Positions 46,430-54,178 of a DNA stretch of 54,192 nt are shown here, one piece after another. Source of the DNA: Streptomyces sp. ISL-43 (GTDB lineage Bacteria; Actinomycetota; Actinomycetes; Streptomycetales; Streptomycetaceae); assembly GCF_018614195.1 (NCBI RefSeq), contig NZ_JAGGOT010000042.1, forward strand, positions 88,362-142,553, written 5' to 3'. The stretch's first letter is position 1, and each line of letters starts with the position of its first letter. Both the position numbers and the translations under genes were made by a program. A model generated the notes under the pieces. That model saw only the letters and a list, made by a program, of their open reading frames with translations. It did no database searches and was not told where the DNA came from.

Positions 46430-47440
46430 TCACCGCGCCCCGTACACCGGCTGCGGCCGCTCGGACTCCGCGAGGAGTTTCACCGCCGCCTCCCCCGCGT
46501 CCGACGGGGTCCACCTCGCGCCGCGGTCCGCCGTGGGTCCCGGCCGCCAGCCCTCCATCACCGTGATGCGTCCGCCCTCGGTCTCGAAGACCCGGCCCGT
46601 GACCCCGGCCGACGCGTCGGAGCCCAGCCAGACCACCAGCGGTGACACGTTCTCCGGAGCCATCGCGTCGAAGGCCCCGGCTTCCGGGGCGGCCATGGTG
46701 TCCGCGAAGGCCCGCTCCGTCATCCGGGTCCGCGCGGCCGGGGCGATCGCGTTCACCTGGACCCCGTAACGGCCCATCTCCGCCGCCGACACCAGTGTCA
46801 GTCCGAGGATCCCGGCCTTGGCCGCGCTGTAGTTGCCCTGGCCCACCGAGCCGAGGAGCCCCGCCCCCGAGGACGTGTTCACGACCCGCGCGGCCACTTG
46901 GCGGCCTTCCTTCGCCTCCGCCCGCCAGTAGGCCGCCGCGTGCTTCAGCGGCAGGAAGTGCCCCTTCAGGTGCACGCGCGTCACGGCGTCCCAGTCGTCC
47001 TCGCACAGGTTCACGAGCATTCGGTCGCGCAGGAACCCGGCGTTGTTGACCAGCGTGTCCAGGCGTCCGAAGGCCGAGACGGCCGTCTCGACCAGCGAGG
47101 CCGCGCCCTGCGTCGTCGCGATGTCCCCGCCGTGGGCCACCGCTTCCCCGCCCAGCGCCTGGATCTCGGCGACCACGAGCGCCGCCGGGCCGTCCGGTTC
47201 CGGCCGGCCGTCGAGACCGACTCCGAGGTCGTTCACCACCACGCGCGCGCCCTCCGCGGCGAAGGCCAGCGCGTGGGCCCGGCCCAGTCCCCGTCCCGCG
47301 CCCGTCACGATGACCACACGGCCTTCGGCAAGTCCCAGTCGGGTAGGACCGGCCGGTCGCCCGGACCGGTCCCCCCTCAGAACCGGACGTGCGCCTCTCA
47401 ACGCATCCGGCTCAAGCGGGCCATCGGCGTGCTCAGTCAT
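46430..47440 (-). CDS. SDR dehydrogenase (Rv3548c-like), split by a group II intron
   Basis: NAD(P)-dependent short-chain dehydrogenase for the steroid C/D-ring phase. Exon 2 (to about 47336) encodes GLAEGRVVIVTGAGRGLGRAHALA, NNAGFLRDR, and the catalytic NTSSGAGLLGSVGQGNYSAAKAG, like the dehydrogenase domain of 17beta-HSD4-type enzymes. Its true start (exon 1, 49797-49810) lies across the intron. The unspliced frame given here runs from ATG 47440, which overlaps the maturase stop (ATGA) and has GGAG eight bases upstream, through domains V and VI (MTEHADGPLEPDALRGARPV...) into exon 2: 336 residues with no stop. So an enzyme with an intron-encoded leader could be made without splicing. Which product forms is unknown. 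Confidence 0.85.
   Translation of the reverse strand: MTEHADGPLEPDALRGARPVLRGDRSGRPAGPTRLGLAEGRVVIVTGAGRGLGRAHALAFAAEGARVVVNDLGVGLDGRPEPDGPAALVVAEIQALGGEAVAHGGDIATTQGAASLVETAVSAFGRLDTLVNNAGFLRDRMLVNLCEDDWDAVTRVHLKGHFLPLKHAAAYWRAEAKEGRQVAARVVNTSSGAGLLGSVGQGNYSAAKAGILGLTLVSAAEMGRYGVQVNAIAPAARTRMTERAFADTMAAPEAGAFDAMAPENVSPLVVWLGSDASAGVTGRVFETEGGRITVMEGWRPGPTADRGARWTPSDAGEAAVKLLAESERPQPVYGAR
47380..47413 (-). ncRNA. Group II intron domain V
   Basis: The 34-base catalytic hairpin. The minus strand starts GAGCCGGATGCGTTGAGAGG and ends CGCACGTCCGGTTC: lower stem GAGCCGGA/TCCGGTTC, upper stem closed by GAGA, as in bacterial group II introns. It also codes for residues of the unspliced SDR leader. 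Confidence 0.9.
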
Positions 47441-49209
47441 GGTTGTTTCTCCAGTCTCTGGGTTTGGTGTCCTCCGGCGGCATGGTGCCGCCGGTGGCAT
47501 TCCGCGTGAATGAGTTCAAGGTTCTTCTTGTCGTCCGAGCCGCCCTGGCTCCGATGAATGACGTGGTGGACGTGCGTCCCCCGCGTCGACGCCGTGAACC
47601 AGCGCACCCATTCGCGGGCGCTCTGAGGTTCGTAGCTGTCACCGGCTACCAAGTCGTGACCGCAGTGCGGGCACAGGCCCTTCTGTCGCACCGCCAGGAG
47701 GACGCGGGTCTTGCCGTCGGCCTGTGGGTGCGGGCGACTTCTTCGCCTGCCCGCCCAATACGTGGTCAGACTCGGGTCGTCCTTCGATGCCCGGCCCTTG
47801 ACTGCCACACGCCTGACGATCTTGGTCTCGGAGAACCGGTGGAGTCTGTTCCCGGTCTCCCGGTCGCCGAATATCCACTGGTTACGACTACCTGGAAGGA
47901 AGGCCCCCCAGTACCGGGCGGCGATCCATTTGTGGCCCTTTTTGCGGTGCCTTCGCACAGCCCAGCGCCACAACAGTTTCCACATATATTCGTCGACTTT
48001 TCCAAATGTGCCCTTGGAGACGACGCCGCGATAGTAAGTCGACCATCCTCGGATGATCGGGTTCAGCCGGTAGATAAGGTCCGCTACCGGAGCCCCCGCC
48101 ATGCGCCGGACGATCTCTTTAATCTCGCGCTTTCTTCGCCTCACGGCATCCCGGTTAGGCTTGATGATCATTTTGTCGTTGTACCGGCGGACGTTGAAAC
48201 CGAGGAAGTCGAAGCCTTCTTCGAGGTGGACCACTTTGGTCTTCTCCTCGTTGAAGGCCAGCCCCCGGGGCTTGAACCATTCCTCCAGACGCGACTTGAC
48301 ACCCGCCGCCTCTTCCCTCGTCGCGCACAGCGCAACAAAGTCATCGGCGTACCTCACCAGAACTGGAGCCCTCCGACCCGCGACTGTCTGCTTGTCCGAA
48401 AGTGCTCCTGCCGCCTCTTCCATCCCGTGCAGGGCGATATTGAGAAGGAGCGGGCTGATGACTCCCCCCTGCGGAGTGCCTTCCTCCGTCGGGGCGAACC
48501 CTCCGCCCTCCATGACCCCCGCTTTGAGCCATCGCAGGACCATGCCCCTACCGGGGAAGTCCCCAATCGCCCTCATCAGGTGCCGATGGTCGATCCGGTC
48601 GAAGGCCGCTGACAGATCCGCATCGAGGACCCACAGCCTCCGCGCGCGCTTCTTCGCAGAGACGTTGAAGATCGTCACGATGGCATCGTGGCAGCTCCGC
48701 CCGGGACGGAAGCCGTAGCTCCGCGCCTCGAAACGGGCCTCCCACTCAGGTTCGAGGGCGTTCTTCGCCCTGGCCTGGTGGACCCGGTCCCTGATCGTTG
48801 GGATACCGAGCGGCCGTTCCTTCCCGTTCGCCTTCGGGATGTACACACGGCGGACCGGCTTGACCCTGAGCCCAGACTCGGCAGCAATCTCCGAAACCAG
48901 TTTCGCCCTGCCCCGATGGGTCAGAGCACGCTCGCCGTCAATGCCGGCTGTCGCCTTGCCCGTGCTGAGCTGGGTCACTCTGCGCACGCTGGAGAGCGTG
49001 TTCGAGTGGGAGCGCAGCATGAGTTTCTGGAGGTTCCGAACCTGTTTGAGGTCCCCCTCCTGAGACGCCTTGAAGATCCTCTGTCGCAGACGCACGACGT
49101 TCCGCTCGGTCTCGGGCCAGTCGATGTCAGCCCAGTACCGATCGAACTCGTCTGAGGTTCCGTTCCCTGGTTCAGGAATAGCCACTCCGATAGTTTCCAG
49201 CGTTTCCAT
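47437..49209 (-). CDS. ltrA: Group II intron reverse transcriptase/maturase with HNH endonuclease
   Basis: Multifunctional intron-encoded protein, 590 residues: promotes splicing and mobility of its intron. Order: RT domain from about residue 85 (KPVRRVYIPKANGKERPLGI; FRPGRSCHDAI; ADLSAAFDRIDH; GTPQGGVISPLLLNI), catalytic RYADDFVAL near 288, domain X (about 380-480), and a C-terminal HNH endonuclease (CPHCGHDLV near 515; HVHHVIHRSQGGSDDKKNLEL; ECHRRHH). All key residues are present, so it may be active. The ATG at 49209 has GGAGG four bases upstream. Its TGA overlaps the ATG of the unspliced SDR frame. Confidence 0.95.
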   Translation of the reverse strand: METLETIGVAIPEPGNGTSDEFDRYWADIDWPETERNVVRLRQRIFKASQEGDLKQVRNLQKLMLRSHSNTLSSVRRVTQLSTGKATAGIDGERALTHRGRAKLVSEIAAESGLRVKPVRRVYIPKANGKERPLGIPTIRDRVHQARAKNALEPEWEARFEARSYGFRPGRSCHDAIVTIFNVSAKKRARRLWVLDADLSAAFDRIDHRHLMRAIGDFPGRGMVLRWLKAGVMEGGGFAPTEEGTPQGGVISPLLLNIALHGMEEAAGALSDKQTVAGRRAPVLVRYADDFVALCATREEAAGVKSRLEEWFKPRGLAFNEEKTKVVHLEEGFDFLGFNVRRYNDKMIIKPNRDAVRRRKREIKEIVRRMAGAPVADLIYRLNPIIRGWSTYYRGVVSKGTFGKVDEYMWKLLWRWAVRRHRKKGHKWIAARYWGAFLPGSRNQWIFGDRETGNRLHRFSETKIVRRVAVKGRASKDDPSLTTYWAGRRRSRPHPQADGKTRVLLAVRQKGLCPHCGHDLVAGDSYEPQSAREWVRWFTASTRGTHVHHVIHRSQGGSDDKKNLELIHAECHRRHHAAGGHQTQRLEKQP

Positions 49210-49796
49210 TCCACCTCCAGTATCTAACTTGCGCCCCAGTTAATGCTTCCAGAAGTTCCACTTCTTCGGCCTACCTGTTCCGCGTCGGCTCCCTTTCGGG
49301 CCCGGCATTCGCCGGTATCTGTCGAGTTATGGGCGGTGGAGGAGTCCCCGTAGTCCGCTCGTTTCCTCTTGGTTTTCACCTGACAGCATTCGCTTCCCGG
49401 AACATCCTGTCCCGCAAGGGAAGTGGGCCTTCGTTACCTCCGGCTTACCGGCCGAAGCCGGACCCTTACGGGGTTTCCACGTTCCGCCGCAACAAGATGC
49501 GGCCGGTGAGGAAGCCCCCTTTGCACCGAGGTCAGCGGTGATCCAGCGCTGAGGTGACAAGCCCCAGCACCCGCTTCATGCCTCTCAACGCGGGACCTTT
49601 CCGCCGCCGATTGCAGACCATGACGCGACGTGGAGTTAACGATGCGTAACTATGGGGGTTCACTTTCGTTCTTCCTTCCGACCTTTCCCTCACCTGTGGT
49701 TCGCGATGGCCCGCAAACTCTTGGGCTTGAATCCCCGCGCTCAGCACCCCGCCGTTGCCAGCGACGCACCCGGGGGTGGGAACCGGCCTTGATCAC

Positions 49797-49810
49797 TGGC
49801 CGGAGGCCAT
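49797..49810 (-). other. Exon 1 of the interrupted SDR gene
   Basis: ATGGCCTCCGGCCA, preceded by AAAGGAG six bases upstream. Joined to exon 2 it gives MASG(Q)-(L)GLAEGRVVIVTG in frame; unspliced, the frame stops after MASGQ. The upstream SDR stop is 50 bases before this start, so the two SDR genes form one operon split by the intron. Confidence 0.7.
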
Positions 49811-49860
49811 AACTGACTCCTTTCCTGGCCTACTTGTTACGGCGACCTCGTGTCGCACTG

Positions 49861-50625
49861 TCAGCTCTCCTTGTTCGCAGTTGCCGCATCCAAAAACGCC
49901 GGGCGCTCGCCGCCCCCGTGCACGAGCAGGCTCGCGCCGCTCACGTACGCCGCCCGGTCGGAGGCCAGGAAGACCGCCGCGTCGCCCACGTCCGAGGGCT
50001 CGGCCAGCCGCCCCAGCGGGACGGTCGCGCCGACCGCCGCGATTCCGCTCTCGTCGCCGTAGTGCAGGTGCGAGAGCTCGGTCCGCACCATGCCCAGGAC
50101 CAGCGAGTTGACCCGTACCTCGGGGGCCCACTCGACGGCCATGGAGCGGGCCAGGTTCTCCAGTCCCGCCTTCGCCGCCCCGTAGGCCGCGGTCCCCGGC
50201 GAGGGCCGGGTGCCGCTGACGCTGCCGATCATCACGACCGAGCCGCGCGCCTCCCGCAGCCACGGGTACGCGGCGAGCGAGGCGGTCATCGGGGCCACCA
50301 GGTTCAGCTCGACGACCCTCGCGTGGCGTTCCGCCTCGCCCTCGCCGAGCAGCCGGTACGGGGTCCCGCCGGCGTTGTTGACCAGGCAGTCGAGGCGGCC
50401 GCGGCGCCGGGCGACCGATCCGAAGAAGTCCTGTACGGCGGCCGGATCGCGCAGGTCGAGGGCGGCATAGGACGCCGAACGGCCGTCCACCGCCACCGGT
50501 TCCTCCGGCGGCCGGCGCGCACAGACGACGACTTCGGCGCCCGCCGCGAGGAACGACCGCGCGATCCCGGCGCCGACGCCCCGGGTTCCGCCGGTGACGA
50601 CCACAACCCTCCCGTTGAGCTCCAT
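49861..50625 (-). CDS. ipdF: SDR dehydrogenase IpdF-like
   Basis: Short-chain dehydrogenase of 254 residues, likely oxidising a hydroxy group on the steroid C/D-ring acid intermediate. Seen: VVVVTGGTRGVGAGIARSFL cofactor site, NNAGG, catalytic Ser-Tyr-Lys in SVSGTRPSPGTAAYGAAKAG and LVLGMVRTELS. Assigned as IpdF because it lies divergent from echA20-ipdA-ipdB and next to a second SDR, as Rv3549c does in M. tuberculosis; the sequence alone would only say SDR. The ATG at 50625 is the start. Confidence 0.78.
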   Translation of the reverse strand: MELNGRVVVVTGGTRGVGAGIARSFLAAGAEVVVCARRPPEEPVAVDGRSASYAALDLRDPAAVQDFFGSVARRRGRLDCLVNNAGGTPYRLLGEGEAERHARVVELNLVAPMTASLAAYPWLREARGSVVMIGSVSGTRPSPGTAAYGAAKAGLENLARSMAVEWAPEVRVNSLVLGMVRTELSHLHYGDESGIAAVGATVPLGRLAEPSDVGDAAVFLASDRAAYVSGASLLVHGGGERPAFLDAATANKES

Positions 50626-50641
50626 CGGCTGCTACCTTCCT

Positions 50642-50661
50642 CACCTAACAAATGTTTGGTG
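50642..50661. promoter_or_regulatory. Palindromic operator between ipdF and echA20
   Basis: CACCTAACA (50642-50650), AA, TGTTTGGTG (50653-50661): arms match at eight of nine positions. It is centred in the 56-base divergent gap and would control both directions. The size suits a TetR-type repressor such as KstR2, but it is not the known KstR2 or KstR consensus. Confidence 0.65.
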
Positions 50662-50681
50662 GAAAGGTAGCTGATCCGCTC

Positions 50682-51431
50682 ATGGGTGTCTCCACCTCAA
50701 GCCCCGACAAGGGCATCGCACTCGTCACAGTCGACTTCCCGCCCGTCAACGCACTGCCCGTGCAGGGCTGGTACGACCTCGCCGACGCCCTGCGCGCGGC
50801 CGGCCGGGATCCCGAGGTCCGGTGCGTCGTCCTCGCCGCCGAGGGCCGCGGCTTCAACGCCGGCGTCGACATCAAGGAGATGCAGCGCGACACCGGCCAC
50901 GCCTCGCTCATCGGCGCCAACCGGGGCTGCTACGAGGCCTTCGCCGCCGTGTACGAGTGCGAAGTGCCGGTCGTGGCGGCCGTGAACGGCTTCTGCCTCG
51001 GCGGCGGGATCGGCCTGGTCGGCAACGCCGACGCCATCGTCGCCTCCGACGACGCGACCTTCGGTCTGCCCGAGCTGGACCGGGGCGCCCTCGGCGCCGC
51101 CACCCACCTGGCCCGGCTCGTACCGCAGCACATGATGCGCACCCTGTACTACACCTCGCGCACCGCGACCGCCGCCGAACTGCACGCGCACGGCTCGGTC
51201 TGGAAGGTGGTCCCGCGCGGAGAACTGCGGGGGGCCGCCCTGGAGCTGGCCGCCGAGATCGCCAAGAAGGACGGCTATCTCATCCGGCTCGCCAAGGCGG
51301 CCATCAACGGCATCGACCCCGTGGACGTGCGCCGCAGCTACCGCTTCGAACAGGGCTTCACCTTCGAGGCCAATCTCAGCGGTGTCGCCGACCGGGTCCG
51401 CGACACCTTCGGCAAGGAGGGACCGGCATGA
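50682..51431 (+). CDS. echA20: Enoyl-CoA hydratase-family C-ring hydrolase EchA20
   Basis: Crotonase-fold enzyme of 249 residues; in mycobacteria EchA20 hydrolytically opens the last steroid ring(s) of the HIEC-CoA intermediate. Seen: VDFPPVNALP, AEGRGFNAGVDIKEMQRDTG, oxyanion-hole AVNGFCLGGGIGLVGNADAI, FGLPELDRGALGAATHLARLVP and SYRFEQGFTFEANLSGVAD. The start is taken as ATG 50682; ATG 50652 would lie within the operator. Its stop overlaps ipdA (ATGA). Confidence 0.9.
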   Translation: MGVSTSSPDKGIALVTVDFPPVNALPVQGWYDLADALRAAGRDPEVRCVVLAAEGRGFNAGVDIKEMQRDTGHASLIGANRGCYEAFAAVYECEVPVVAAVNGFCLGGGIGLVGNADAIVASDDATFGLPELDRGALGAATHLARLVPQHMMRTLYYTSRTATAAELHAHGSVWKVVPRGELRGAALELAAEIAKKDGYLIRLAKAAINGIDPVDVRRSYRFEQGFTFEANLSGVADRVRDTFGKEGPA

Positions 51432-52288
51432 CCGGCCAGAGCGACAAGACGATGACCGCCGACGAGGTGGTCGGGCGGCTGAGCAGCGGGATGACCATCG
51501 GCATCGGCGGCTGGGGTTCGCGGCGCAAGCCCATGGCCCTGGTGCGCGCGCTGCTGCGCTCCGAGGTCACGGACCTCACGGTGGTCTCGTACGGCGGCCC
51601 CGACGTCGGCCTGCTCGCGGCCGCCGGGAAGATCGCGAAGCTGGTCACCCCCTTCGTCACCCTCGACTCCATCCCCCTGGAGCCCCACTACCGGGCTGCC
51701 CGCGAGAGCGGCGCCTTCCCCCTCACCGAGCTCGACGAGGCCATGTTCATGTGGGGCCTGCACGCCGCCGCCAACCGGCTGCCCTTCCTCCCCGTCCGCG
51801 CCGGCCTCGGCTCCGACGTCATGCGCGTCAATCCCGGGCTGCGCACCGTCACCTCCCCCTACGCCGACGGCGAGGAGTTCGTCGCCGTCCCCGCGCTGCG
51901 CATGGACGCGGCCCTGGTCCACCTCAACCGCGCCGACCGGCACGGCAACGCCCAGTACCTGGGCCCGGACCCGTACTTCGACGACCTGTTCTGCGAGGCC
52001 GCCGACGCCGCGTACGTCAGCTGCGAGCAGCTCGTCGAGACCGCCGAGCTCTCCAAGGCCGGCCCCCCGCAGTCCCTGCTGGTCAGCCGCCACTCGGTCA
52101 CCGGGGTCGTGGAGACGCCGAACGGCGCCCACTTCACCTCCTGCGTCCCCGACTACGACCGGGACGAGGCCTTCCAGAAGCTGTACGCGACCACCCCCTG
52201 GCCCGAGTTCGCCGAGCGCTTCCTCTCCGGCGGCAGCGAGCACGCCTACCGGTCGGCCGTCCAGGCCTGGCACGAGGAGCAGCAGTGA
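51428..52288 (+). CDS. ipdA: CoA-transferase family hydrolase subunit alpha, IpdA
   Basis: Alpha subunit of the IpdAB heterotetramer that, in mycobacteria, hydrolytically opens the last ring (COCHEA-CoA hydrolase). It has 286 residues of class I CoA-transferase fold. Seen: VVGRLSSGMTIGIGGWGSRRKPMALVRALL, TVVSYGGPDVGLLAAAGKI, VRAGLGSDVMRVNPGLRTVTSPYADGEE and the LVHLNRADRHGNAQY stretch. It overlaps both neighbours by four bases. Confidence 0.93.
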   Translation: MTGQSDKTMTADEVVGRLSSGMTIGIGGWGSRRKPMALVRALLRSEVTDLTVVSYGGPDVGLLAAAGKIAKLVTPFVTLDSIPLEPHYRAARESGAFPLTELDEAMFMWGLHAAANRLPFLPVRAGLGSDVMRVNPGLRTVTSPYADGEEFVAVPALRMDAALVHLNRADRHGNAQYLGPDPYFDDLFCEAADAAYVSCEQLVETAELSKAGPPQSLLVSRHSVTGVVETPNGAHFTSCVPDYDRDEAFQKLYATTPWPEFAERFLSGGSEHAYRSAVQAWHEEQQ

Positions 52289-53025
52289 GCGGCACGACCA
52301 CCACCATCAGCCGAGCGGAGTACTGCGTGATCGCCTGCGCCGAGGCCTGGCGCGACAACGGCGAGGTGCTGGCCAGCCCGATGGGCCTGGTGCCCTCCTT
52401 CGGGGCCCGGCTGGCGAAGCGGACCTTCTCCCCCGACCTGCTGCTGACCGACGGCGAAGCCATGCTGGTCGGCCTCGACGGGACGGCCGAGGGCTGGCTT
52501 CCGTACCGCCGCCATCTGACCATGGTCACCGGGGGGCGCCGGCACGTGATGATGGGCGCCAGCCAGATCGACCGGTTCGGCAACCAGAACATCTCCTGCA
52601 TCGGCGACTGGGAGCAGCCGGCCCGCCAGCTCCTCGGGGTGCGCGGCGCTCCCGTGAACACCCTGAACAATCCGGTGAGCTACTGGATCCCCAGGCATTC
52701 GACCCGGGTGTTCGTCGAGCGCGTCGACATGGTGAGCGGAGTGGGCTACGACCGCGCCGAGGCGGCCGGGGTGACCCGCTTCCACCGGCTCCCCCGGGTG
52801 GTCAGCGACCTCGGCGTCTTCGACTTCACCGGCCCGGACCACTCCATGCGCCTGGTCTCCGTGCACCCGGGCGTCACGGTGGAGCAGGTCCGGGCGGCCA
52901 CCGGCTTCGAACTGGCCGCCTCGGACGAGGTTCCGTACACCCGGGAGCCGGGTGCCGAGGAGCTGCGGCTGATCCGGGAGGTCATCGACCCCAAGGGGCT
53001 GCGCGACCGGGAAGTGCGGGTCTGA
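52285..53025 (+). CDS. ipdB: CoA-transferase family hydrolase subunit beta, IpdB
   Basis: Beta subunit pairing with IpdA, 246 residues. Seen: SPMGLVPSFGARLAKRTFSPDLLLTDGEA, MMGASQIDRFGNQNISCIG, and DHSMRLVSVHPGVTVEQVRAATGFEL, typical of the beta fold. The GTG at 52285 overlaps the ipdA stop (GTGA), consistent with an obligate two-subunit enzyme. Confidence 0.93.
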   Translation: MSGTTTTISRAEYCVIACAEAWRDNGEVLASPMGLVPSFGARLAKRTFSPDLLLTDGEAMLVGLDGTAEGWLPYRRHLTMVTGGRRHVMMGASQIDRFGNQNISCIGDWEQPARQLLGVRGAPVNTLNNPVSYWIPRHSTRVFVERVDMVSGVGYDRAEAAGVTRFHRLPRVVSDLGVFDFTGPDHSMRLVSVHPGVTVEQVRAATGFELAASDEVPYTREPGAEELRLIREVIDPKGLRDREVRV

Positions 53026-53029
53026 TCCG

Positions 53030-54178
53030 ATGGAGACGGCGTTCACCAAGCTGGTCGGGGTCCGGCATCCGATCGTGCAGACGGGCATGGGCTGGGTGGC
53101 GGGTCCGCGCCTGGTGTCGGCGGCGGCGGACGCGGGCGCGCTCGGCATCCTGGCCTCGGCGACGATGACGATGGACCAGCTGCGGGCCGCGGTCCACGAG
53201 GTCAAGTCCCGTACGGACGCCCCGTTCGGGGTCAATCTGCGGGCGGACGCCGGGGACGCGGCCGAGCGCGCCCAGCTGATCATCGACGAGGGCGTCCGGG
53301 TGGCATCGTTCGCGCTCGCCCCGTCCAAGGAGCTGATCGCGCGGCTCAAGGACGCGGGCGTGGTCGTGATCCCCTCGATCGGGGCCCGCCGGCACGCCGA
53401 GAAGGTCGCGGCGTGGGGTGCGGACGCGGTGATCGTCCAGGGCGGCGAGGGCGGCGGGCACACCGGCGACGTGGCCACGACGGTGCTGCTGCCGCAGGTG
53501 GTGGACGCGGTCGACATCCCGGTGATCGCGGCGGGCGGCTTCAGCGACGGCCGCGGCCTGGTCGCGGCGCTGGCCTACGGTGCCGCCGGCATCGCCATGG
53601 GCACCCGGTTCCTGCTGACCTCCGACTCGACCGTCCCGGACGCGGTCAAGGCCGAGTACCTGAAGGCCGGCGTCAAGGACGTCACCGTCACCACGGCCGT
53701 CGACGGGCTCCCGCACCGGATGCTCCGCAGCGAGCTGGTCGCGTCCCTGGAGCGGGCGGGCCGGGCGAAGGCGCTGGCCAAGGCGGTGCGGCACGCGGCC
53801 GGCTTCAAGAAGCTCTCGGGCCTGTCCTGGGCGCAGATGGTCCGCGACGGCCTCGCGATGAAACACGGCAAGGACCTGTCCTGGAGCCAGGTGCTGCTCG
53901 CCGCGAACACCCCCATGCTCCTCAAGGCTTCCATGGTCGAGGGCCGTACGGACCTCGGTGTCATGGCATCGGGCCAGGTCGCGGGCGTGATCGACGATCT
54001 TCCGTCGTGTGCGGAGCTCGTCACCCGCGTCATGACCGAGGCGCACACCGTGCTGGCAGCCCTGCACGGCCTGGGCTCCCCCCACCCCGGCCCCGCGCCC
54101 CCCCCCCCCCCGCCCCCCCCCCGCACCCCGCCCCCACCAGGGGGGTCCCCCCTCTCCGCGACCAGACTTGCCCCATGA
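53030..54178 (+). CDS. ipdC: Flavin-dependent oxidoreductase IpdC (nitronate monooxygenase family), anomalous tail
   Basis: FMN enzyme of the 2-nitropropane-dioxygenase superfamily; in mycobacteria IpdC acts in the C/D-ring phase next to IpdAB. Seen: RHPIVQTGMGWVAGPRLVSAAADAGALG, PFGVNLRADA, ADAVIVQGGEGGGHTG, PVIAAGGFSDGRGLVAALAYGAAGIAMGTRFL. Homologous-looking sequence ends near HTVLAALHGLG (residue about 350). The remaining 30 residues are Pro-rich, encoded by C runs at 54098-54111 and 54113-54122, so the true stop may be hidden by a frame error or slippage. The ATG at 53030 is four bases after ipdB. Confidence 0.88.
   Translation: METAFTKLVGVRHPIVQTGMGWVAGPRLVSAAADAGALGILASATMTMDQLRAAVHEVKSRTDAPFGVNLRADAGDAAERAQLIIDEGVRVASFALAPSKELIARLKDAGVVVIPSIGARRHAEKVAAWGADAVIVQGGEGGGHTGDVATTVLLPQVVDAVDIPVIAAGGFSDGRGLVAALAYGAAGIAMGTRFLLTSDSTVPDAVKAEYLKAGVKDVTVTTAVDGLPHRMLRSELVASLERAGRAKALAKAVRHAAGFKKLSGLSWAQMVRDGLAMKHGKDLSWSQVLLAANTPMLLKASMVEGRTDLGVMASGQVAGVIDDLPSCAELVTRVMTEAHTVLAALHGLGSPHPGPAPPPPPPPPRTPPPPGGSPLSATRLAP
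54098..54122 (+). repeat. Poly-C tract in the 3' end of ipdC
   Basis: Fourteen C, one G, then ten C. Very prone to slippage or sequencing error; it shifts or sets the reading frame of the ipdC tail. Confidence 0.9.

Larger units (their letters stand above)
47337..49796 (-). mobile_element. Group II intron with encoded RT/maturase
   Basis: Self-splicing retroelement of about 2.46 kb. Domain V is at 47380-47413 (minus strand begins GAGCCGGATGCG, ends CGTCCGGTTC). Domain VI follows with a stem closed by GGG/CCC and a bulged A at 47344, 7-8 bases before the 3' end (CTACCCGACT). The 5' ribozyme part fills 49210-49796. A 7-bp hairpin (49440-49446 with 49455-49461) shows GGCCGG in its loop on the minus strand, matching CCGGCC at the end of exon 1, a plausible EBS1-IBS1 pair. 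Ends are uncertain by a few bases: GTGATC at 49796 suits the pairing and frame; a consensus GTGCG occurs at 49769. GC is lower than in the host genes. Confidence 0.88.

Noticed and set aside
49765..49769. Consensus GTGCG as the 5' end of the group II intron
   Set aside because: It matches the usual intron start, but the exon then contains the stop after MASGQ, leaves the SDR with a junction GTG and no good ribosome site, and its IBS1 would not match the EBS1-like loop. It remains possible.
50652..50681. ATG at 50652 as the echA20 start
   Set aside because: It lies inside the palindromic operator and lacks a ribosome site; the extra ten residues do not look like the family.
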